From positions 1-12,327 of the forward strand of contig JBHJHK010000078.1 of assembly GCA_050330975.1 (NCBI GenBank): 12,327 nt of DNA, given 5' to 3'. A program made the translations under genes and the position numbers. Numbering within the stretch: position 1 is the stretch's first letter; every line of letters begins with the position of its first letter. This DNA is from JBHJHK01 sp050330975 (GTDB lineage Bacteria > Pseudomonadota > Gammaproteobacteria > Competibacterales > Competibacteraceae). This document shows positions 7,326 to 12,327 of this stretch, piece by piece. Below the pieces are notes generated by a model, which was not told the origin of the DNA, made no database searches, and worked only from the letters and a program-made list of their open reading frames with translations.

Positions 7326-8321
7326 ATGTTTGAATCGTCGGGTTACCGTATCTTCACCCTCGCCGGCGTGCCTGTGGCATTGTCGGGGTCTTTTTTTCTG
7401 CTGATGGGGCTTTTGCTGATTCTCATCGGCCCCCAGCAGGGACTGCCTTGGCTGGCGGCGATCTTTGTATCGATTTTAATCCACGAATTTGGCCACGCCG
7501 TCGTCGCCAAATACTACCAGCTCAACCCCGCCATTATCCTCCACGGCTTTGGCGGCTTGTGTTTCCACGGGGTCGCCAAGAGCGACCGCCACGACGCCCT
7601 CATCGTCGCCGCTGGGCCTTTGGTGCAGATCGCCGCCGGGCTATTGGTCTCCTGGGGGTTACAAGCGGCGGCCCGTCCCTCGTCGGTCGTGGTGGGGGTT
7701 CTCATCGACAACCCCTGGCTCTACGCCTTTTTGGTGAATTTCATCTGGGTGAGCTGGTTTTGGGGCGCCATCAACTTGCTGCTGCCGGTGTGGCCCCTGG
7801 ACGGCGGTCAACTGACCCACTTGTTGTTGCGCCGCTTTCTAACCGAAAGTGTCGCCCAGCGCTGGGCGCTGCGGGTCAGCATCAGCGCCATCATCGTCTG
7901 TGCCCTGTTTGCCCTGCAAATGGGGTTGGTGTTTTCACTGTTCATTTTGGGGATGCTGTTTTTGAGCAACGTTCAGGCTCTCCAGCTGGGTATGCCCCTC
8001 ATCGCTCGGGGGGGCCGCCAGGTGGCGCCAAAGCTCAGCCCCACCAGCAAAGCCCTATTCGACCAAGCAGAAACCGCCTACGCCGAGGGCGACTGGCATC
8101 GTGCCGCCCGTCTTTGCCACCAGCTGCGCGCCGACGTCAAGGCCATGCCCCCCAAGGCCATGGGGCGGCTGTGGGAAATCTTAGGGGTCGCCACGGTCCA
8201 GCTGGAGGAGTGGGAGGAGGCTTTGAGCTATCTGCGCCGGGCTCCCCAGACCGAAGCCGTCCGAGAAGCCATTGGCCGTTGTGAAGCGGCCTTGCCCCAG
8301 GTGGAAACCAAGCCTTTTTGA
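7326..8321 (+). CDS. M50-family (site-2 type) membrane metalloprotease with TPR-like tail
   Basis: A 331-residue intramembrane zinc protease of the S2P/M50 family; such enzymes cleave membrane-anchored substrates within the bilayer. Hydrophobic segments lie near residues 12-33, 41-58, 92-113, 129-147 and 183-214. The active site is seen as HEFGH (53-57, zinc His53 and His57, catalytic Glu54) and NLLLPVWPLDGG (150-161, the N-x-x-P-x-x-P-x-D-G-G motif with zinc Asp159). There is no PDZ or CBS domain. Residues 240-325 form a cytoplasm-sized helical tail with TPR-like spacing (ALFDQAETAYAEGDWHRAAR, then LWEILGVATVQLEEWEEALS), which may recruit a partner. I chose ATG 7326 because the membrane domain begins there; the open frame extends back to 7134, but that part is antisense to the neighbouring gene. 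AAGGA sits 11 bases upstream. The substrate is unknown. Confidence 0.85.
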   Translation: MFESSGYRIFTLAGVPVALSGSFFLLMGLLLILIGPQQGLPWLAAIFVSILIHEFGHAVVAKYYQLNPAIILHGFGGLCFHGVAKSDRHDALIVAAGPLVQIAAGLLVSWGLQAAARPSSVVVGVLIDNPWLYAFLVNFIWVSWFWGAINLLLPVWPLDGGQLTHLLLRRFLTESVAQRWALRVSISAIIVCALFALQMGLVFSLFILGMLFLSNVQALQLGMPLIARGGRQVAPKLSPTSKALFDQAETAYAEGDWHRAARLCHQLRADVKAMPPKAMGRLWEILGVATVQLEEWEEALSYLRRAPQTEAVREAIGRCEAALPQVETKPF

Positions 8322-8420
8322 CGTCGGTGGAGGTATCAATCGAGTTTTGGGGGATGGCACAACTTTCGTAGCGACTGCCGCCAAAGTAGCTACTAAGCGT
8401 CAGCGATCGAGTTTCCGATA

Positions 8421-9245
8421 ATGTCTACTGTTGATAATATTTGCCACCAAAGTGCTCCACGCCAACGCCAACGCCAAGATGCGGGGATCCCCCCCCGAGC
8501 CATTTGCGCCTTTGGACAAAACGACGCTTTTGGCATGCTCGCCGTCGAAGCCCTGCGACAAATTTGGGTTGATATCCCCGCCATGGCTGATCTGATCTCC
8601 CTCCTCGACACCATCGCCACCCTGGAAGGCGATAATCCCCCGCGCAATTTCCTGGGCCCGGTGGGGGTATTCCAACGGGAAACCCTCCCGGTGCGCGATG
8701 CCGTACTCTCCTTGGATGTGTGGGGAGAGGACTACAGCACGCCGTGTCAAGCCATATTGGTCTCGGCCCTATCGACTGAAACCGCCGCGTTTACCGCCTA
8801 TAGCCGCCTCAAGGGCAAATCTTGGATCGTTTTGACGGGTTCTTTTACTACCGCCTTGGGGTTCTTCGATACGCTCAAACGCTTCAATGTGACCGAAGGC
8901 GTGGTGACCAGCCAGGTGGTGCCGTCCCCCAGCAGCGACCTGGCCATTGTCGCCGATGCCCGAGAAGCTCTGGGGTCGGCGATTAATCTTCTCTCCATAG
9001 AGGGTTTTGTCGTCGGACGCCTGGCCCTCGAAGGCCTGCGTCGAGCCGGCGATGACTTGACCCCAACGGGCTTTGCTAACGCCCTCCTGGGACACGCCTT
9101 TGATATAGGTGGGTTGCAAATGGACTTCACCGACGACCGCCACGGCTCCAGCGACATCTTTCCTCAGATTTTGCGCCAAGGGCAAGTGCTGAGTGTTACC
9201 CAAGACCAATTGGTGGATGAGCTCCGCGTTATGTCCTTGAGATGA
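8421..9245 (+). pseudogene. Truncated Leu/Ile/Val-type substrate-binding protein (C-terminal part only)
   Basis: The 274 codons encode the second half of a periplasmic binding protein of the Peripla_BP_6 / branched-chain amino acid ABC transporter class. RAICAFGQNDAFGMLAVEALR (26-46) corresponds to the mid-protein '..I.YQNDAFG..' segment. AILVSALSTETAAF (111-124), WIVLTGSFTTAL (135-146), GVVTSQVVPSP (160-170), LSIEGFVVGRLALEGLRRAG (191-210) and LTPTGFANAL (213-222) follow in family order up to the end. Missing are the signal peptide and the first lobe, about 130-150 residues of a protein that normally has 370-400. The first 25 residues (with Gln-Arg repeats from a GCCAAC repeat) are not family-like, and no good ribosome site precedes the ATG. 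It is probably a 5'-deleted gene remnant, though the body is intact. No permease or ATPase is adjacent. Confidence 0.7.
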
Positions 9246-9330
9246 AAGCCTTGATGCGCCAAGGGCGAGGGTAGAGCGTCACCCAAGGGCAGCTGGCGGA
9301 GGAGATTCGCACTCAGGCATCGGGGAGCTG
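9246..9330 (+). pseudogene. Decayed 3' end of a second substrate-binding protein copy
   Basis: The stretch 9255-9310 aligns without gaps to 9172-9227, the end of the preceding gene, at an offset of 83 bp; I count 42 identical bases of 56. In frame from ATG 9254 it reads MRQGRG-stop-SVTQGQLAEEIRTQASGS-stop, against LRQGQVLSVTQDQLVDELR in the upstream gene. A TAG therefore interrupts the copy, and nothing upstream of this tail remains. The level of difference suggests an old paralogue rather than a recent duplication. Confidence 0.6.
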
Positions 9331-9406
9331 AGTACCGCGCCATCGACTCGTCCTTGGCTGACGGACCATCGCCAGGGGCTTTGGGATACCCCAGCTATCC
9401 GGGGGC

Positions 9407-10738
9407 CTAAAACTCCACCCTATCACCGCTGCCGGCCTCAGACCGGGTGTAGCTCACCTCGTGGACGGTATCCCCCAAGGGGTTGATGAGGCGCAGGGTG
9501 TCGCCGCCATTGCCCAAGGGCAGCTTGCCCTCTTCCAGGGTCAAGGTGAAATCGGCCCCCGGCGCCACTTCCCCGGTCAGCTCTACCCAGGCGCCGCTCT
9601 TGTCCAACAGGCGCCAACCCTCCAGGTCGATGGGGGCATCGCCCGTGTTTTGCAACGTCATCTGCTCGTTGCCGGCGTCGCCCCCCGCCGGGTTGGGCAG
9701 GGCGGCGGCGATGCGCAGGGCGTTGGCACCCCCCACGCCGTCCACGCCGTCCACGCCGTCCACGGCATCCACGCCGTCCACCGGGAACGTCGGGCGGTTG
9801 GGTACGGCTTCTCCATCGGTGGGAATCATAAAGTCCTTCACCACCGCCATGTGCTGCATGGCCTCGGCACCGCTGTCCCCCTTGCGCACCGGGGCCACGG
9901 CGTCGAGGTCGTCAAACACCCGGCTGTCGAACACCAAGCCGTTGTCAAACTGCTGGTCGCCCACTGCCACCGGCACGTGGTGGGCGTTTAAATCGCCGTC
10001 GGCCCACACCCCGTCGTAGGGCTTGGCGCGCTTGGCATTGGTGCCGATGCGGCCATCGGCGTCGGCGGGCTGATGGTCCAAGTCGATGACTTCGTCCAAG
10101 GTCCCGTAGGCCGGCTCACTCATCTTGGAGGTGTTGAAATCGCCGCCGATGACCAAGTAATCCTCGGGGGGGACAAAGTTGCGGACTTGGTTCACCAACT
10201 CCTTGGCTTCGGCGTCCCGGGTGCTGGCGTTGCGGGTCAAAAAGTGAACGCTCACCGCCCACAGGTCCTTCTCCCCGGGAATGTCGATCCGGGCCCAGGC
10301 GAACTCCCGGTTGTCCACTTGGGGATCGTCCCAGGTGCCGGCGTCCTTGATGGGGAAGCGGCTGATGATCCCGTTGGGGATCTGGGCCCCGGGCTCTCGG
10401 TAATAGTTGAACTGCTCGCCAAAGGTGTCGGCGACAAACTCGTCGATGGCGGCCTTGGAGTTGTTGCCGTAGTTGAACTCCTGGATCAACGCCACGTCGG
10501 GTGCGAGGCCCTGGAAGATCCGCGCCCCGTGACCTTCATCGTAAGACTGGTTGCGGCCGCTGGTGATGTTGCCGGCCATAATCCGCAAAGGCGCCTTGCC
10601 CGCCTCCTGGGGAGCCCCTTCGGCGCTGCGATTCGCAAAGCGGTCTGCGTCGACGCCATGGGCGTCGGGGTTGGGGTCGAGGTTCCCACCAGTGGCGGGG
10701 TTCAAGGGATCAAGGGGACCGTTGACCAGGGTGTTCAT
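9407..10738 (-). CDS. Endonuclease/exonuclease/phosphatase-family protein with C-terminal lamin-tail domain
   Basis: A 443-residue two-domain protein. Residues 50-303 are an EEP (DNase I-like) fold that hydrolyses phosphodiesters or phosphomonoesters with a divalent metal: AGNIT (55-59), IQEFN with the metal-binding Glu87, AVSVHFLT with His165, GGDFNTS with Asp200 and Asn202, and QHMAVVKDF (295-303) with His296. The usual last-motif Asp before that His is Gln295. Residues 319-337 are a VDG-repeat linker. Residues 340-443 are a lamin-tail-type beta domain (MTLQNTGDAPIDLEGWRLLD, then LGNGGDTLRLINPLGDTVHEVSY), often found on secreted nucleases. No signal peptide is visible at the N-terminus, so the export route is unclear. 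The start is supported by GAGGA six bases before the ATG at 10738. A Pho box 119 bp upstream predicts PhoB control. Likely role: releasing phosphate from extracellular nucleic acid or another phosphoester. Confidence 0.85.
   Translation of the reverse strand: MNTLVNGPLDPLNPATGGNLDPNPDAHGVDADRFANRSAEGAPQEAGKAPLRIMAGNITSGRNQSYDEGHGARIFQGLAPDVALIQEFNYGNNSKAAIDEFVADTFGEQFNYYREPGAQIPNGIISRFPIKDAGTWDDPQVDNREFAWARIDIPGEKDLWAVSVHFLTRNASTRDAEAKELVNQVRNFVPPEDYLVIGGDFNTSKMSEPAYGTLDEVIDLDHQPADADGRIGTNAKRAKPYDGVWADGDLNAHHVPVAVGDQQFDNGLVFDSRVFDDLDAVAPVRKGDSGAEAMQHMAVVKDFMIPTDGEAVPNRPTFPVDGVDAVDGVDGVDGVGGANALRIAAALPNPAGGDAGNEQMTLQNTGDAPIDLEGWRLLDKSGAWVELTGEVAPGADFTLTLEEGKLPLGNGGDTLRLINPLGDTVHEVSYTRSEAGSGDRVEF
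9732..9785 (-). repeat. 9-bp tandem repeat encoding the VDG linker
   Basis: Six head-to-tail 9-mers on the plus strand: CCCACGCCG, TCCACGCCG twice, TCCACGGCA, TCCACGCCG and a partial TCCACCGGG. Being a multiple of three, copy-number change would alter only linker length (roughly three residues per unit) between the nuclease and lamin-tail domains, without shifting the frame. Confidence 0.85.
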
Positions 10739-10838
10739 GGCATATCCTCAAGGATGGGGGGCTAAATCGACCGTGGTACCCCTGGAGGGCGAATCGCACC
10801 GCGCAATCCGCCGTCGAGATGTACCGGCAAACCCGGCC

Positions 10839-10851
10839 AGTGATGATCACT
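10839..10851. promoter_or_regulatory. 13-bp palindrome in the nuclease promoter
   Basis: AGTGATGATCACT is a perfect 6+1+6 inverted repeat that starts five bases downstream of the Pho box in the direction of the nuclease gene. That places it over the expected -10 (a GATCAT element lies inside it). It could be a repressor operator or a chance feature of the core promoter. Confidence 0.35.
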
Positions 10852-10856
10852 ACAAC

Positions 10857-10874
10857 ATGACAGCTTTGTGACAG
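10857..10874 (-). promoter_or_regulatory. Pho box (PhoB-binding site) upstream of the EEP-lamin-tail gene
   Basis: The minus strand reads CTGTCAC-AAAG-CTGTCAT: two 7-bp direct repeats separated by 4 bp, the geometry and near-consensus sequence of the E. coli Pho box (CTGTCAT-AAAG-TTGTCAC at phoA). It points toward the nuclease/phosphatase gene and lies 119 bp before its start codon. In such promoters PhoB replaces the need for a -35 element, with a -10 about 10 bp downstream. Confidence 0.75.
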
Positions 10875-10952
10875 GGAGTATTTAACGGCAATGGGTCTCA
10901 GCCCGCGAGAGAGCGAGTGCCACTTTTGGTGAGTACTACAGGGCTTGACAAT

Positions 10953-10982
10953 AAAAAAGGCTGGAGATGATGATCTCCAGCC
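10953..10982 (-). terminator. Intrinsic terminator of gcvT
   Basis: GGCTGGAGAT (10959-10968) and ATCTCCAGCC (10973-10982) form a perfect 10-bp stem with loop GATG. On the minus strand the stem is followed by six T (10958-10953). It sits about 110 bp beyond the gcvT stop codon and before the nuclease promoter, so it separates the two minus-strand units. Confidence 0.9.
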
Positions 10983-11068
10983 CAAGAAGGCGATCTGAAG
11001 GGATTTCGAGCCTTATGGAGGCCCGAGAAACCAATGTAACCCAACCCCTAGAAGCCGTCTACACCGAA

Positions 11069-11086
11069 TTGTCACGAAAATGTCAC
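11069..11086 (+). promoter_or_regulatory. Second Pho-box-like element
   Basis: The plus strand reads TTGTCAC-GAAA-ATGTCAC, again two TGTCAC-containing heptamers 11 bp apart. It lies just after the gcvT stop codon and points into the 3' end of gcvT, where no plus-strand gene was found. It could be an accessory PhoB site, an antisense promoter element or chance. Confidence 0.35.
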
Positions 11087-11093
11087 TGGGGCT

Positions 11094-12320
11094 TCACGGA
11101 GCTTTGCGGCGGTGGTAGCGGGGGGTGACGAAGGGCAAGGGCGCCACTTCCAGGGCCACCGAGCGGCCCCGGAGGTCGGCGTAGAGGATGGTGCCGGGCT
11201 TGGCCGTGGTCGTGGCCACATAGCCCATGGCGATGGGGCGGGTGACGCTGGGGCCAAAGCCGCCGCTGGTGACTTGTCCCACGGGTCGGCCGTCGCCGTC
11301 GGCCAGGACCGTTCCCCCCCGCACGGGGGCCCTGCCCCGGGGCAACAGGCCCACCCGGCGCCGCTGGGGTCCAGCGGCCAGTTGCCGGAGGATCACCTCG
11401 GACCCCAAAAATCCCCCTGCCCGGGGTCCGCCTGGCCGGCGGGCCTTGCCGATGGCCCAAGCCAGGCTCGCCTCCACGGGGGTGGTGGTGGTGTCGAGGT
11501 CTTGGCCGTAGAGGCACAACCCCGCCTCCAGGCGCAGGGAATCTCGGGCCCCAAGGCCCGCTGGCGCCACGCCCTCCAGGGCCAACAGTTGCCGCGCCAC
11601 GGCCTCGGCCACGGCCTCGGGCAACGACAGCTCAAAGCCGTCCTCGCCGGTGTAGCCCGAGCGACTCACCAGGCAGGGGGCGCCTTGAAGGTCGACGGTG
11701 GTGGCCGCCATAAAGGGGAGATCGATCACCGCCGGGGCCAGGGTTGCCAGGGCCGCGGCGGCCCCGGGCCCCTGGAGGGCCAACAGCGCCCGATCACCCG
11801 GGGCCGTCACCCCACAGCGTCCCGCCAAGTGGGCCTCCAGGTGGGCCACGTCGAAGGCTTTGCGGGCGGCGTTGACCACCAATAACCAGTGGTCGCCCCC
11901 ACAGGTGACCATGGCATCGTCGAGGATGCCGCCACTCTCGTCGGTCAACAGGGCGTAGCGCTGGCGGAGAGGGCCCAGGTCCACCACATCCGCCGGGGTG
12001 AGGCCCTCCAAGGCCATGGGTGCCCCGGGGCCATCGAGGCGCACCTGACCCATGTGGGACACATCGAATAAACTCGCCTCGGCCCGGGTGTGGTGGTGCT
12101 CCTGGAGGATGCCTTGGGGGTAGTGGAGGGGCATGGCGTAGCCGGCAAAGGGCACTATGCGAGCGCCGAGTTCTCGGTGGAGGTCGAAGAGGGGGGTGTG
12201 GGCCAAAGCGGGCGGCGAAGAGTCGGGCATGGGGGTCACTGTGGTGGTGGGCCGCGCGGCTTCAAGGCCCATGCTCGGCCCCGATGGGGCCGCGTTGGGG
12301 GAGTGTGAGAGATCGTCCAT
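11094..12320 (-). CDS. gcvT: Glycine cleavage system T protein (aminomethyltransferase) GcvT
   Basis: GcvT releases ammonia from the aminomethyl-lipoyl H protein and passes the carbon to tetrahydrofolate, giving 5,10-methylene-THF; it is cytoplasmic and works with GcvP, GcvH and Lpd. Seen (counting from 12320): TPLFDLHRELGARIVPFAGY (42-61), SLFDVSHMGQ (83-92), ALLALQGPGA, RSGYTGEDGFE (220-230), LGARDSLRLEAGLCLYGQDL (256-275), GQVTSGGFGPS and the C-terminal RYHRRKAP. With the 12320 start it has 408 residues, but the first 40 are a Pro/Ser/Ala-rich extension not typical of GcvT. An internal ATG at 12230 would give 378 residues, close to the usual 365-375, yet lacks a ribosome site. The frame is also open to the right edge, so the true start is unresolved. 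A terminator follows at 10953-10982. Other gcv genes would lie outside the window. Confidence 0.94.
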   Translation of the reverse strand: MDDLSHSPNAAPSGPSMGLEAARPTTTVTPMPDSSPPALAHTPLFDLHRELGARIVPFAGYAMPLHYPQGILQEHHHTRAEASLFDVSHMGQVRLDGPGAPMALEGLTPADVVDLGPLRQRYALLTDESGGILDDAMVTCGGDHWLLVVNAARKAFDVAHLEAHLAGRCGVTAPGDRALLALQGPGAAAALATLAPAVIDLPFMAATTVDLQGAPCLVSRSGYTGEDGFELSLPEAVAEAVARQLLALEGVAPAGLGARDSLRLEAGLCLYGQDLDTTTTPVEASLAWAIGKARRPGGPRAGGFLGSEVILRQLAAGPQRRRVGLLPRGRAPVRGGTVLADGDGRPVGQVTSGGFGPSVTRPIAMGYVATTTAKPGTILYADLRGRSVALEVAPLPFVTPRYHRRKAP

Positions 12321-12327
12321 TCGAGGT

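Noticed and set aside
8322..8420. Remains of the missing first lobe of the binding protein
   Set aside because: Frames across this gap show no recognisable binding-protein sequence, so the missing half is absent rather than frameshifted.
9378..9405. GGATA/TATCC hairpin as terminator of the nuclease gene
   Set aside because: The stem is only 5 bp and no T-run follows on the minus strand.
9732..9785. CRISPR-like array
   Set aside because: The units are 9 bp, contiguous and in frame inside a gene; there are no spacers.
10710..10985. 91-codon minus-strand frame spanning the nuclease promoter and terminator
   Set aside because: It would cover the Pho box and the gcvT terminator and overlap the start of the nuclease gene, and its sequence is not protein-like.

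Overview
The window is GC-rich bacterial DNA with tightly spaced operons, Shine-Dalgarno-led ATG starts, a five-step-type histidine degradation cluster (HutF), a glycine cleavage T protein and an E. coli-like Pho box. This fits a proteobacterium, most likely a gammaproteobacterium; I cannot name the genus from sequence alone. No rRNA, tRNA, CRISPR array, insertion sequence or phage gene was seen.

Layout, left to right. (1) 1-3261 is a histidine-utilisation cluster: hutH (minus, cut by the left edge) follows hutI (minus) one base after its stop codon, and hutF (plus) diverges from hutI. The ~100 bp between hutI and hutF carry a set of heptamer direct repeats that look like a regulator site. 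(2) 3339-4738 is a two-gene minus-strand membrane operon: an unknown six-segment membrane protein, then a TspO/MBR-family protein. (3) 4950-6647 is fhs (formate-tetrahydrofolate ligase), transcribed to the right from a 211-bp AT-richer gap. (4) 6674-8321 holds a small uncharacterised, weakly cupin-like protein (minus) diverging from an M50 (site-2 type) membrane metalloprotease with a C-terminal TPR-like tail (plus). (5) 8421-9330 holds the C-terminal part of a Leu/Ile/Val-type substrate-binding protein, followed by a decayed second copy of its 3' end; this looks like a collapsed tandem paralogue pair. (6) 9407-10738 (minus) encodes an endonuclease/exonuclease/phosphatase domain joined by a VDG-repeat linker to a lamin-tail domain. 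(7) The 355-bp gap 10739-11093 contains a near-consensus Pho box facing that nuclease gene, a 13-bp palindrome, the intrinsic terminator of gcvT and a second Pho-box-like element. (8) 11094 to about 12320 (minus) is gcvT.

How the genes may work together: hutH/hutI/hutF take histidine to N-formylglutamate, whose hydrolysis (HutG, not in this window) would give glutamate plus formate. Fhs can load that formate on tetrahydrofolate, and GcvT feeds the same folate one-carbon pool from glycine. This is a metabolic inference; the genes are in separate transcription units. The most specific regulatory signal is the Pho box, which suggests that the lamin-tail nuclease/phosphatase is made during phosphate starvation to release phosphate from nucleic acid or another phosphoester. 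I found no clear new multi-gene system. The items most worth following are the Pho-controlled EEP-lamin-tail protein, the heptamer array in the hut intergenic region, and the decayed binding-protein pair.
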